Part shown: piece by piece, positions 34,301 through 60,214 of the stretch
Numbering within the stretch: the stretch's first letter is position 1
How the letters are laid out: each line of letters opens with the position of its first letter
Assembly (NCBI GenBank): GCA_030268105.1
Contig: BSDZ01000101.1
Location: 1,612,001-1,676,000, forward strand
Reading direction: 5' to 3'
Length of the DNA: 64,000 bases
Origin: Volvox africanus
Taxonomy: Eukaryota; Chlorophyta; Chlorophyceae; Chlamydomonadales; Volvocaceae
Notes under the pieces: model-generated
Databases searched by the model: none
The model's input: only the letters and a program-made list of their open reading frames with translations
What the model was told of the DNA's origin: nothing
Translations under genes and position numbers: made by a program

Positions 34301-36382
34301 GGTGGGCGCTCTGCAGGGCATGGGGACTTCCGTACGCAGCATGTTCGAGGCCATCATAACATTGGTGGGTGGGTGGTTCGCGGTGAGGCCTGATGGGCGG
34401 AGGTGACGGCGCATTAGCGGAGGAAACCGGAAGCACAGGGGCCCATGTGGGAAATCCCCCGTTATTCTTGTCTCTTTGTCGCCGCGCAAACATGACAATA
34501 CAAACACAAATGCACAACTGGAGCGTACCCCCCATTTCTTTCAACCATACATCGTTTCCCATACATCTTCGCCGCCGTAATTTCTCGCTCGCATCGTACA
34601 TTTAACATTGCAACGTTGCAACGCTTCTGTGTGACGTACCTTCAGGTACGGTACGACACCGTGCACCACTTGTACTCGAGTACTAAGAGTGTCGCCTGCT
34701 GCGATGCGGGCAACTTCGCCTTCCACGAGTGGTGCGCTATCACTGCTATGGGTAAGAAATCTGCATTGCATGTGTGAGGGGGGTGCTAGTGTGTGTTAAT
34801 GTGTGTTAATGTGTGTTAATGTGTGTGTTACATGCCTTATACTTCTGAAAGCCATTTCCCTCCCCACACATTCGCCTCCGCCAGCCACGTTGTCCTTCGG
34901 CGCGCTCATCTCCGCGGCCTACCTACTGGCTCGCATGGACATGGTGGAGCAGCGGCGGAGGAGCTGCTGCTCCTGCTGTAGCTGCATCTGCTACAGCCCG
35001 CAACGCAACAGCCATGAAGACGAGGAGGCGGCGCAGGAGGATGAGGTAACCGGGTGTGCGACACTGTGTGCTTTTTATCTGTCTCTTTGTGTGTATATGA
35101 ACGGGTGTTACACTGTGGGCGACTTGCCCTGAAAGGACAAGCACCTGACCGGGGGCCCTGACCGGGCCCCCCGGTGTGTATATTGTACATACATGGTACA
35201 TATATGTATATATGTGGTGTGGGTGTACGTAGGTATGTTTATATATGTTATTTCAAGATTTAACAATGAAAAAACGGCTGGATGAAAATCCTGGAAGCAC
35301 GGATATATCTTGTTTGTCAACGCGAATGTTTGTTTGGCTGGTTGGTTGGTTCGTTGGTTGTGTATGCCGCAAAACGAAGATCCCGACACCCCTGAGCCCA
35401 TCCGCCCACCCGCCCTCTCGCCTTACTGCTGAAGAGCTGCAGCTTCCATTCTGTTTCTACGTTCGGTGTTTCCTCAAAAAATATGATCCGAGTCATCGCA
35501 GATTTGATATTTCCGGAATCTGACAGATGTTTCGATTGATTACCCCCTGCCGCTCTCACTCCCTTTTCCCTTCTAAAACCGCACTCACTCTTTCCGCTTT
35601 TCCCCATTCCTCCCTCGTCCCTGCCGTACTCTCCCTCCCCCTTCTCTCCCCCATCTCTCCCTCCCTCTCTCCCTCCCTCTGTACCCCTTCACATTCTCCA
35701 CATTCTCTCCTGCCGCCACTCCCACCCCCTGCCCGCAGTTCGTCAAGGAGGCAAGGAAGCAGCAAGACCTGCACCGCTACCCGCTGCAGCAGCTGCCTTT
35801 GCAGCAACTGCCATCAACGAACCCTCTGTACGGCGCCGGCAAGGGTCCTGATGTTGAGGGCGTCCCGCTGAAGGGTCGGGCAATCGGATCCCAGATGCAA
35901 CTCCCCACTGGTTTTATGACGCCTGCAGGTGGGAACGCTGGGACTGACACGGTGCTGTACGTTCCTTTCCCTAATGTGGCTGATGTGCGTTCAGCATGTC
36001 TGTTGGGCGACGGGGAACGTAAGATCTAGATTTGTTGGACAGGGAGGGCGTTGGTGGGTGAGTCGCCATCTCCCCGTCCTGCCCTCCACAATCTTCCTCC
36101 CGCCAGGAGAATGTACTACAGATCCCGCAATCCCACAATCATTCGATTTGTATGTTTTTGGGACGAGCTATCTCTTTTTCTCTCGCTCCTCACTGCCGTG
36201 TCTATTGAAGAAGCTGTAATCTGAAGTACCTACGCTTACCGCCCGCGTACGACAACCGGCCAACCGATCGTTCATGCACAGGCGGAGCCGCCGCTGCCGC
36301 CGCAATGAGGGGATCGGAGCCCGTTCCCGCAGCCAACATAGCACCCCCAACAGCGCCACCCATGAACTTCAGTCATAAGTAA
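22561..36382 (+). CDS. prominin-like pentaspan membrane protein
   Basis: Twenty-eight in-phase exons give 1153 residues: 22561-22755, 23123-23281, 23714-23793, 24029-24134, 24391-24543, 25159-25254, 25986-26029, 26551-26658, 26959-27085, 27579-27728, 28228-28297, 28540-28640, 29377-29466, 29596-29751, 30028-30525, 30887-30949, 31268-31348, 31671-31751, 32215-32343, 32866-32955, 33077-33145, 33546-33626, 33882-33983, 34290-34364, 34646-34751, 34885-35045, 35739-35928, 36282-36382. Layout: signal peptide 1-25; TM1 126-145; short Cys-rich loop (CVSCGHCQRSC, 151-161); TM2 181-201; large loop to about 786 with many Asn-X-Ser/Thr sites; paired TM3/TM4 788-840; second large loop with CCDAGNFAFHEWC; TM5 1004-1020; tail with CCSCCSCICY, then acidic and Gln/Pro-rich parts. 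This order of five spans and two long outside loops is that of prominin; tweety-like proteins are the alternative. The fold call rests on topology, not on identity. The donor of exon 21 (GTTTTC) is weak. Likely at the cell or ciliary membrane (inference). Confidence 0.78.
27437..27536 (-). repeat. dispersed repeat family R1, copy B
   Basis: A roughly 100-bp copy in intron 9 of the prominin-like gene starts, in plus orientation, at the GAACGGGTGTTACA end. It runs through GGCCAACTTGCCCCGAATGA and stops in the GC-rich body, where a TATG-rich tract begins. It shares the same 3' end as the other copies. Confidence 0.8.
29150..29370 (+). repeat. long pyrimidine-rich intron tract
   Basis: Most of the 3' part of intron 12 of the prominin-like gene is a C/T-rich strand ending at the acceptor of the exon at 29377. 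It is an exaggerated polypyrimidine region; all open frames in it (Pro/Ser/Leu-rich) are compositional artefacts. Confidence 0.7.
31349..31380. repeat. GT dinucleotide tract forming a splice donor
   Basis: A (GT)n run starts exactly at the donor of the prominin-like exon 31268-31348, so the donor GT is the first unit of the microsatellite. Confidence 0.9.
35098..35178 (-). repeat. dispersed repeat family R1, copy C
   Basis: A short copy in intron 26 of the prominin-like gene begins with GAACGGGTGTTACACTGTGG, continues through the tail-proximal part of the repeat and breaks off in its GC-rich body. Internally it is shorter than copies A and D. Confidence 0.75.
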
Positions 36383-38294
36383 TATGAGCGTGTACGTACG
36401 GGCAGTACGGGCAGTACGGACGATTTCCTTTCCACAAAGTAGATGGCGGCCTCCCACCTGCTCTTCATGATCGCGTGGGCTTCAATGATCTATGATTGTG
36501 TGTGTGTGTGTGCGCTCGGTGGTGCGCCTCTCTCCTTGTCTCTTCGTCGTTACGTATGTCGGTATGCGTCGGTCTGGCTTAGGGGCCTTTTGACACCCCT
36601 CGGCATTTCCTCTTCCCCTGCCTCCTCTCTGCCTCTCCCTCTGCCTCCATCTCGTATGTATGTATGTGTACGTGTTGTTTCTTGGGAGGGGTGGGTCCTG
36701 AGGGAGGTGGCAGGTCCGATGGTAAGGGCGAGAAGATCTGCGCGTATATGCGGGTGGTGTTATCATGAGGGCAGCATTATCTGGAAAAGCCCGGGGTGGG
36801 GCGCTGTAGGGCGAAAGAAGCAACCTGAATGGCAATGAAGCTTCTCAACGTCTTTACTAGGTTTCTTTCTATCCCTACTAAAATCTACACAAGCAAAGAA
36901 ATGGGTTACCCCCATGCTGGTCACGTGCTCTCACACTGCTGCTAAGTTAAAGCCCATCGTCGAGGGTGCGGACGTGGAGGTGGAGGTTGGGTTCATTTGG
37001 TTCATTTCAACTGCGATGCGGTGGATAGCAGAATATGCTGCGAGACGCGGTTGACAATTGAAGCGGTTGGTGGTAAGGTCGACATGATTTTATGAGAGAA
37101 GTGGTTTGTTTGCAGGGGAAGAGACCACCCTGCTGCGAAGGTAGAAGCGGGAGAAGGGTAGCGGTGGATTACGTAATTAGCATGGATTTGTTTTACTTAG
37201 AGTTTGCGAACCGTTAGAACGGCGGCGATGTACGGCGAACAGTAATTGTCAACGCCATGCGTGTCAAACGCATGTGACAGGCTGACAACGCACATGCTTA
37301 GAATGTCGCAAAACTTAGGGCAAAAGAAGGATTTTTTCGGAATCCTCTGTTGCCATCAATTAATGCGTAATTGGATTTTAGCAAGGCGTGCACATAGGAA
37401 AGTCGCTTTGACTTTCGTACTCGTGGTGCGCTTTTGTATTTCGTTTATTAGAAGGATGGCATAAGCGGTGGTACGATATGCCCATTGACAATATTTGGAA
37501 AAATGTTTGGGCGGACCCCCGTCCGGCCGTATTCAGGATTCAGGTCGACTGGCGGTTGGTGTGTAAATGTCCTTTTTTCAAACGAATAAGATTATTTATG
37601 ACGCATGCTGACAAGGGAGGAGGGCAGGAATGATGCGGAGCTGCGGCAGACATTAATGACAAATGTTGTACCACTGGACCTGTTACCCAATTCGGACACA
37701 CCATGGGCTAGAATCAAACACTTGGTGTTTGTACGACAACATCAATGGTGATGCAGGTGAAGCAGAAGCTGCCGCATTAAAAGTTATGATGCAGCGGGAT
37801 AGACTGATCTGCGGCCAAAATCAGGGGTTGGATCAAGAGTCGGCCCGCGTTGGACAAAATCAGATTACATCTGTCAATGTTAATGTACTACCTTAAGCCG
37901 AAAGGCAGGGGGTAATCTTATTTCGCAAACATCGAACCTGCCGATGGTTGAAAGGTTTGTTGGACTAGAAATCGGCTCAGCGAATCGATGAACCGTACTC
38001 CGAATGATTTTCTGAATTCGGATCACATGCGAGCCGGCCTGTAAGGTTATACCCCGAAACCGTGAGACAGCGTTTACTGTCCCCAACAGGGGGATTGCTT
38101 GATCGCGCTTGATGCAATGTCGCTATCTCGCTAATACCGTATGGTTAGTTTGAAACTGGGGCGGTTACTGGTTTGAGCAGTTTTAACGGAAGAAGGAATC
38201 AGGACGAGCGTTTTCGTTGAGCGGCTAGATATTGGGAGATCAGATCAACGTATGCCAATACATATGTGCATTTCCGATGCAAAAGTAATCTGAG
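36383..38294. other. gap between the prominin-like gene and the 38.3-kb gene
   Basis: No complete gene is supportable. One plus-strand stretch, about 37627-37755, reads as a plausible exon (LRQTLMTNVVPLDLLPNSDT, then a few more residues to a possible GTGATG donor), but no partner exon could be joined. The rest has no recognisable content. Confidence 0.4.
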
Positions 38295-39138
38295 ATGGAG
38301 GACCGAGTGCAACAGTTCCATGTAGACGCACAACGCCCGCGCGATACAAAGACTCCAAAGGAAATTGAGCGCCTGCGTAAATTCCTCTTTAAAAATCAAG
38401 AATATAGGTTTACGGAGCGTGAGCAATCGCACCTATTCTCCGCCGTTCAAGCGCACTATGCGGCGCACGCAGACCTGCCCGATGAGAGCGCAAGGGAGCC
38501 GGCGCAAATGCTAATTGATGATGCTTTGAAAATGCCCTTTACGGTCTTTACAACCAGTCACAAGAAAACATTTTTGAAATGGCACGCAAAGCTATCCTGC
38601 GAACAAGGCGATGGAAAAGCTGCGGCAGCGAATAGTGGTCCCGCTGAACTTCAATTAGAGTATCAAGTATTTGATCTCAATGGAAATGTATTAAGCTGCA
38701 TGACGGACGAGGGAGATGAGTTTACGGTGGACATGGCAAGCAGCGATGCCGACCTCGCCGGACAGGTAGGGACTGTCTTGGGGTCACGGAGAAGTCCATA
38801 GGCCAGGAGCTTCATAGGTTTTTATGGTCAAAGTACTCAGGGAGTATAGGGCAATCCTGGAAGATTTCCTCGTTCTTACATGAACGACAGTCCCGTATGT
38901 CTAGCAAGTGGAAACCATGCTGAGGAACTGTGTATTGAGTTACCCATGCAACCGTCGCTCTCCCATCAGTCACATTTTTGTCTGGATGCTATACTAATAA
39001 TAGTGCTAGTATTAGTGCTGCTGCATGCCCGCCCTGCGTCCACAGTTGCGGAGCAAATTCGAGGAGGGTGCCGCCATCACCGTAACGTTGGACCCGGGAT
39101 GCAAGATCTTGAAGGCTGTCCGAACCGAGAACTCTTGA
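38295..39138 (+). CDS. uncharacterised two-exon protein, 187 residues
   Basis: Exon 1 (38295-38765) begins at an ATG and ends in phase 0 at CAG before GTAGGG. Exon 2 (39046-39138) follows a CCACAG acceptor and ends in TGA. The N-terminal third is charged and probably helical (KEIERLRKFLFKNQEYRFTE). The C-terminal half has alternating hydrophobic residues that suggest beta strands (LQLEYQVFDLNGNVLSC and AAITVTLDPGCKILKAV). There is no signal peptide or membrane span. I do not recognise the family. Clean splicing, non-repetitive composition and a long uninterrupted first exon argue for a real gene. An additional 5' exon cannot be excluded. Confidence 0.58.
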
Positions 39139-39825
39139 TGAACCTTAGAAGTCTGATGACTGAACAATGTGTCCTAACACCATCAACCAGAGGCAGCTGC
39201 AACACTCACTCATTACCCGCACCAACCAGCACCCATGCACGCAGCACCGGGAAGATAAAGCTTTCATTACCGTCTCTTCTGACATAATACAGGCAGCATC
39301 GTCCATCTGTACTGTACAAAATCAGCAGCTGCCTACTGCTGCTACAGCTAGCTATATCTGCTGCTACCAGGCAGCTACTCTGTGGGTCGTACCGTAACAG
39401 CTAGCTAGGTGTTGGGAGCAAGTGGATGGAGGAGGTAACATGTGGGGAGCAAGGAAGCAAGTTTGTGCATGTATGCATGGAAAGGCGTGCGTTTTATTGA
39501 GATATTACACACGTGTGGCTGCAGTCTGAGGGTTGCAATTAATGGTAGCTAGTACGTCCATGGGGGGCTATCGTGGGTGGTAGCCCCGCCCCAATACTGT
39601 GTCCAGACTGTGCTGTATCGTGCTTTAAGAAAGAGCTCGCGAGTTAACGTCAGGATTAGACATCGTAAAGACATTATGATCATGAGACTACAGACTGTAT
39701 CTATGCCAAAATCTTGAGGTCCGTTGTCCTCTGAAGAAGTGTTCTCACTCTCACACACACATATATATGTTTATATATACATATATATACTTTCTGTGTG
39801 TTTGTTTAAGTGTGCCTCTGTAGTA

Positions 39826-39908
39826 GCTTAGAGCCGCAAAGACCCCTCGGAATGCTGAGAAGATGCTTCTGCACATTCATATCGTGTTTGTGTGCCGTAC
39901 TTGTAATA
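39826..39908. repeat. dispersed repeat family R2, copy 1
   Basis: The segment resembles those at 46190-46290 and 46580-46690: a GAGAGCCAC-like start, a CTCTCGAG-like centre and a GTGTGCCGTAC end. This is the most diverged of the three copies. Confidence 0.55.
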
Positions 39909-40139
39909 CAGCCTCACCATATCCATATTGGTAGTTAAATGCACGCATGAATGCGTTGGAGCTGAAATGTGATGTCGGACATCTGCTTTCCTTCAACCAA
40001 TGAAAGGTGGCTGCCCTGGTCAAACTTGGCCGGAATCCTAGTCTGTAATAGGAGTGTCGAGAACCAGAGCAGTCGTACAGTGTACGATGGGTCGCCATCA
40101 TAATGTCAGATCTAGTAGTACTTGTACATACATACATAC

Positions 40140-40340
40140 AACTTACAGACAGACTAAGCCGTTGGTGTGTTCCCCTCCCCCCTCCTGCCACGCTGTGGTT
40201 CGGTGGCCCGGTGGTGGTCGGGGCCCCCGGTCACGTGCTTGTCCTCTCATTCCGGGCAAGTTGGCCAGACACAGTGTAACACCCGTTCAAACACAGTATA
40301 CATACACGTTTACGACACATATACACAAACCTATGTGACC
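40140..40340 (+). repeat. dispersed repeat family R1, copy D
   Basis: This copy is nearly identical, in opposite orientation, to about 190 bp of copy A at 5748-6235. The match covers the GC-rich body, the AGTGTAACACCCGTTC end and the following TACACG-rich tail, so the two probably derive from one recent source. Confidence 0.85.
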
Positions 40341-40342
40341 AG

Positions 40343-40420
40343 CTGGTGGTGGTCAGCGCCTTATCCGGCGGTGCTTGTCATCTCATTCGGGGCAAGTTGG
40401 CCACATACAATGTAACGCGC
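40343..40420 (+). repeat. dispersed repeat family R1, copy G (partial)
   Basis: A second, diverged fragment of the same repeat directly follows copy D in the same orientation. It has a version of the GGGGCAAGTTGGCCA segment and a TGTAAC end. Confidence 0.65.
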
Positions 40421-41249
40421 ACCCTAACTTCTCTACATGCATACATTCAGTGTCGTGATAGCCATTCCCATTCGACATCACCACCCAAGTTCTCCTTCTC
40501 AATCGCCTTGGTTTGCTACCCGCAGTGGACCGGCCATCGGTAGTGGGTTCATTGCTGCCCCTGGCCGTGCCTTCTGGGTCGTTGTCTTCAGCGTCGTAGG
40601 TTTGCCACCCATCATGTATATTCCCTGGATTTCCATATCCTTGCAGCTGCTTTACGTCCTACATTCAGCCGTTATCAAATATCTGGCAGGTATTGTACAT
40701 CGCTCAGCATGTCAACATTGCTCAAGATGTATGATGCGTGCTTGTGCACAAAAGATGAAGCCCCCCTCGTTCCTCCAATTGCGGAGGATAATGGATGCAC
40801 CACCAAATAGTAGATGTTATTCCTAAACAAACAAGCACCGCACTTTAACTCGATGTAATAATAACGAATATTATTCCATTCCTCCATCCGTGCCTCCATT
40901 CCTCCATCCGTGCCACACGCACTTCCTATTCCTTAAAACATTTTCGTCATCCATCCATCCATCCATAATAACAGCAGCAGCATGTAGGAGCACACAAAAT
41001 CAAATGTCGAATCTGTATGTGCTGACCGAAGAATACCTGATCACAACTGATCACAACTGCTGCTGACACAAACAAGTGCTGCTACATAAATGCGGATGCA
41101 CGCATGCCGCTCTCACACGCACCTCCCAGCCAGCCAGCCAGCAGTTGCACCAACCATGCATAGAGATAGATAGATGAGGATCGGCGCGTGGGGGCTGCTC
41201 CAACTGTAGTATCCTGGGGTATCTACGGGTCATGTCCAGAATTGGACCG

Positions 41250-41312
41250 CAGACGGTCATCTTCCGATTGGGCCTTTGTAGGCGGACACAACAGAGATAC
41301 AACACCATCCGT
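41250..41312. repeat. dispersed repeat family R3, copy 1
   Basis: Contains CTTCCGATTGGGCCTTTG, then TAGGCGGA and ACAGAGATACAACAC. The same blocks in the same order occur at 50262-50322 in a cyclase intron, and a shorter piece near 42118-42150. Confidence 0.65.
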
Positions 41313-41586
41313 CCCCACGATCCAGCAGTCTTGCTCGTGACGGGAGGATAGCGAATAAAACAGCTGGCAGGCAGGAGGCAAACAATGATGACCTTTTGAT
41401 TGCGGGTTGGTATATATGTATTTATATGTATACATATACGTATATATACACACATACGTATCCATCAACCCTGCCTGATGTGCCGCCGAGCGAGTCAGTG
41501 TGTATATGTGTGTGTATGTGTGTATGTGTGTATGTATCTATGTATGTATGCATGTATATATGTGTATGTGTAGTGCGTGTGTGCTA

Positions 41587-55752
<14,166 letters not shown>

Positions 55753-55789
55753 CAGGAAATGGATATAGTGCTTCCCGATAACAACGCCT

Positions 55790-57879
55790 GAAATATCAAG
55801 TTACAAGTGTTGTGCTCGAACGGTTAAAAAATTCAATGTTGTGAAAACGCGGTAAGTAGCGCACTTGAAAAAACAACCCAAACTCTCAAATGTAATAGTT
55901 AAACTTATTTTGAAATTAAGCCCTGAAGAAATGGTTTTGATCCCAACCGTCTGCAATCGAACAACCAAGTTCGTTCCGCTTAGTATCAATTACATTAAGA
56001 ATGGAAACAGCATTGCAACTGTACTGGAATACTAGGTCGTAATTATTTAGCTGTTGGTATTGACGCTGTTGTTTTATGTTTAATGCTTATAACTACTATT
56101 TTGTTTCCAATTTGCATGATGCTTTTTCCTCAGTCGCCGGTTTCATGACTTTTATTTTATTAGAGGTAGTAATCTTAGAAGCTTTACGCACCTTAGATTT
56201 ATTACGGTTCTGCTAGACTCACGCATCGCGCAAGTGGGCGCCCTTTTAGGCTGCAATATGGTATCGCTAACCTTATTGTTACCGTAAGGCATTTACTTTT
56301 TGCGCAGTCTTCTTCCGGCTGGCTTATGCGTGACGTTACCGTCATACTAGCATCTGCGAATGTTAATCGATCTTGCATTCGGACATTTGGGCATTTTTTT
56401 AGTTTTGTCTGGGTCGGTGTGCTCACATCCTAATCTTGCTTTATTTCATTTTTGCCAAAGCAACTAAAGCCTTTGAGAGCGAGTACGAAAGGACGAATCC
56501 TCTGCGGGTACTTGTTGTCTTAATTACGGCATAGCAAGAAAGCTACGTTTAATGAGGCTGACTTGCTTACTTTCAATAAGATTGAATAAGTAGTTGATAT
56601 TATACACAAACTGGGAATAATCCTTTTTGCTTTTTGACAGTTTGGTTTGGAGAACGTTCAGTAAAGCGTTGGATATGTTTGGCGATGTCCTATGGATATT
56701 TAGTTTCAAGCGATTTTCTTTAGTTTTCAGCTATTTTTTAAGTATTCCTGTAATGCATAGTCAAGTCCATAATTTCTTATCGGCCGTTAGCTGTTAGATA
56801 CGTTTCATACGGTCATCATGTACTTTAATGTGCATTATCTGTTTCTTACACTCTAATCATTACATGCATGCCCATGCACGCATATGCACGCATTAATCCG
56901 GACTGATGCATGTACGTTTAGGTTTTAGGGTCCTTCCATTAACGATACATACCCGCCGCAATCCAGTCATCTTGCATGCATCCGGTCACCGGCCCTCGCT
57001 CCTCCAGCGGTTCAAAGACGACGACAAGGGCATCGCGCGCCGGTCATCATCCATTCTTTACGAACATATTTGTACTGCTGCGGTTTCCTGCCAAGTCCGG
57101 ATTTTGCGATTTATCATCCCGGTTGCTCCTTTGCTATACATCGATGCCGCGTGATATGAACAATAAAAAATTATTATTACATGGATATTACATGGATAGC
57201 ATCGATATTTGGAGATTATTCCCGACACATGCATATGCATGATGGTAACGTGCGTGGTTGCTTGGCTACTGGGCGCGAGTGTATCCGTAAACTCCTGATG
57301 AAGAAGCCATTCATTCGTTCGTCATTATCCACCAAGCAAGTAGGAAGCGTACGTCCACCAGTAATTCAACTGCTCGCGCTTTCAATCCATCCTCAGCCAC
57401 AAGCTGGGTTTCCAAATAAAAGCAGCACGAATCAAAACTTGTTATGTATTAGCTTCATCCAGTCCCGCTAAGTATATAATAGGACGGCCTCGCTCCCTGC
57501 CTCCGCAGCAGGACACGGCCTTGCATGGCTGCGCTTGGACAATATGTTACCTAGATACGTAGCGATAGTATAAGTCTACCTTTTTTCGAGGTAGACTTAA
57601 CACGTAAATTTGCTAGGCATGCATGCAGACATGATTGTTTCTGTGTGCGTTAGGTGGGGTCTTATGAAACGTCAGTTTCTGTCGCTTCATCACTGCTCAC
57701 GGTTTTATGGCTTTAGTTGTCAATTCTACGCTCGTACAGTATGTATATCTGGTATCTATATGTCACTCGTACAGAATGTCCAGTCTTCCAGCCAATTGTC
57801 AGGATCAAGATGATGCAAAACTTGCGCACAACGTTTTATATATGTTGCAGTATGTAGGGCAACTTAGGGTTTGTTGGTT
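55790..57879. other. AT-rich gap upstream of the cyclase gene
   Basis: This is AT-rich sequence without recognisable exons. If the cyclase has further 5' exons they would lie here, but none could be identified. An 11-base inverted repeat lies at 57571-57599. Confidence 0.45.
57571..57599. other. perfect 11-bp inverted repeat (hairpin)
   Basis: Arms TAAGTCTACCT and AGGTAGACTTA are separated by seven bases. The T-rich loop and isolated position give no clue to function. It could be an element end or a transcript-end hairpin. Confidence 0.6.
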
Positions 57880-58660
57880 TTGTTCGTCATGCAATCAGCC
57901 ACCACCTCAGTGGCGCAATGGCCCAGCTCAACTTCACCTCTAGCTATGCGCTCCCTTACAAGATGGTGCATCACGTCGATATGCTTAGAACGTGGTGAGG
58001 TCACGAGATTTCTCTAGATTTCACGCCCCCTGCGGATCCACTGCCACAATAGACAACAGCGCTCAAAAAGATGAGCCTTGGGAGGTAGGCGCAAACAACT
58101 CACCATAATCCACCCCCTCACGCCGTACAAAACCTTTTGCTACCAAGCGCGCCTTATACCGCTCAACACTGCCATCCGGATTGCGCTTCACTCTATAAAT
58201 CCAACGACACGGAAAAAGCTTGGTGCCTGGTGGGGGTTTTTCCAATGTCCAGGAACCGTTACCTAGCTGCACCCCTATTTCCTCATCCATCACAGTCCTC
58301 CATTGACCTGCCTGGGCCCCAGACATGGTCTCAGAGCAGGTATTGGGCTCTGACTCGCTTGATGCGGCGGCCACGTGCACCGGGCCAGTCACAGTTCAGG
58401 TGTCCTCATTCCGCCACCACCCAGAAGGCCGCTTCCTGTCACGGACTGGGTACCTATTCCTAAATGTGTCATGCATGCTCGTATCACCGGTACTTGTGAA
58501 TGGCCCAGCCCCGGGTCTACCACCGCCACCTGCTGGCCCGCCACTACTTCCACCTGGTCCTTCGGCATTCCCCCTTGACAGCTCAGTACCGCTGACTGGG
58601 GTGCGGGGGACTGTGCCCCCTTCTTTCCTCTTCATCACTGCTGGAGTTATAGTCATCCTC
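57880..58660 (-). mobile_element. internally deleted Ty1/copia retrotransposon fragment
   Basis: Read on the minus strand, 58660-58390 encodes the variable region before the reverse transcriptase (NRYPVRDRKRPSGWW). Then 58330-58090 encodes the start of the copia RT: TWTLEKPPPGTK-like context, PCRWIYRVKRNPDGSVERYK, ARLVAKGF and VDYGELFAPTS. At about 58062 the sequence breaks. After it comes a different part of the polyprotein, the end of RNase H (SPRSKHIDVMHHLVRERI, then VVADCMT, 58000-57885). The RT catalytic core and most of RNase H are missing, and a stop lies at about 58393-58395. The copy cannot move by itself. No flanking LTR pair was recognised. Confidence 0.87.
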
Positions 58661-59349
58661 TACCAACACAACTGCAACTACTACTAGTGTCATGCAAGCG
58701 AATAGCTCCAAGCAAGTCCAAGCAAGCTTGCTCTTAAGACGATCAAACAACCATCCAGTCTATCTACACCTAAGCCTTTGTGCCACAGGCTATACGGGGA
58801 TCAACCACGTACGCGGCATGTCATGATGATGACATATTAGAGGCCTTACGCTTATTTCCTTCTTCAGGACGTAGTGCCTCGTTCACCATGCGCGCGGTAG
58901 GCAGGTGCACGCACTATTGATCACATATAACTACGAGGAGTCCTGCCGCTATATATGACAGGCGTGATTTCCACGTAATAGATACCTATATGCGATTGTT
59001 AAAGATCATTCCATCAACATATGATGGGATGATCCATCACCACCACCATCCACGAGTAGCGCACTTGTGTGTGTTTGATGCAAATGCAACAGGATGCGCT
59101 CTGCCCCGGCACTGCCTCAGGGTTGTGACCCGCCGCCAATCGTACGTAGAGAAGAGGAGCGCGTGGTAGTGCTGGGACATCACAAGGGTGCTTAACCCAT
59201 AAGGTGCAAGGCGCAAGGGTGCAAAAGCTGGTGCACAAGGCACAGGAGGACGGTGGGGAGTGCGGGGCGGGGAGGAATGTACCGGGGGAACTTGCACCCC
59301 GGCATCACGCGCTATATATTGCACCCTGTAGTGCACCCACAGCTGCTAA

Positions 59350-59611
59350 TACATAAACACATAAAAACATAAACACATAAAAACATAAAAACATAAAAAC
59401 ATAAAAACATAAAAACATAAAAACATAAAAACATAAAAACATAAACACATAAAAACATAAAAACATAAAAACATAAAAACATAAAAACATAAAAACATAA
59501 AAACATAAAAACATAAAAACATAAAAACATAAAAACATAAACACATAAAAACATAAAAACATAAAAACATAAAAACATAAAAACATAAATACATAAATAC
59601 ATAAAAACATA
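59350..59611. repeat. 8-bp minisatellite, about 32 units
   Basis: Unit ATAAAAAC, with occasional ATAAACAC variants, over about 260 bp. Because 8 is not a multiple of three, all minus-strand frames read the same Phe-Leu-Cys-Phe-Tyr-Val-Phe-Met cycle, which explains the long false open frames. Confidence 0.97.
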
Positions 59612-60214
59612 AATGGCACGCAAATGCGGTGTGCAATTCCGGTTGACATCACCGGCCATGGAGCAGCAAGAACAGAGCAGGGGCTTTAAGGCAGGAGTTT
59701 TGAGGAGGAGGTTCTGTGGGAGGAAAGAGGGAGAGGGTCAGGGAGGTAGAGATAAGGGGAGGATGGTCTAGTTCTTGAGGAGGGGAAGGGAGAGGGCGGA
59801 GAGTTTCGTGGCTAGAGGCTCCTGTGTCCAGGCTTCGGGTCCTTAGGGTTTTGGGACGGGTCAGCGAGAGAGGTCTTTCCTTCTTGTGCAGTTTGCGGGG
59901 CCAGCTTTGGGTGGGGCCGGAAGGCTTTCTAGGGGGCCGCCAGTTTGGCTTGTCATCCCCCCCTCCGCCTCTTGTTGGGTTCTTCCGGCTTGGCTGTGTA
60001 AGAGTGTGCTTTTCTGCTGGTGTTTCTCCTCTGTAGGGATCTGTGTGTGTCTGTCAGGCTCTTGTCAGGTCAGTTTCGGGTTAGAGGAGTGGGTTCCCCG
60101 TTCTTTGAGCAGCTAGGTGTCCCCCGTTTTCTGTTGGGCCCCTCTGTGGTTTCTTGGTGGCCCTGAGTGCTCTGTAAGTGGCCAGGCGAGAGCCTCTGAG
60201 GTTTCGCTGGCTCA

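Larger units (their letters stand above)
39139..41586. other. repeat-bearing gap downstream of the cyclase gene
   Basis: This gap holds repeats and no gene I can support. It includes an LTR-like repeat (39826-39908), two R1 copies (40140-40420), CCAT-type and GTAT-type microsatellites, and one R3 copy (41250-41312). Because the cyclase gene ends at 41587 on the minus strand, its 3' UTR must lie in the upper part of this interval. Confidence 0.5.

Noticed and set aside
59305..59659. Three overlapping 96-115 codon minus frames
   Set aside because: All three come from the 8-bp minisatellite.
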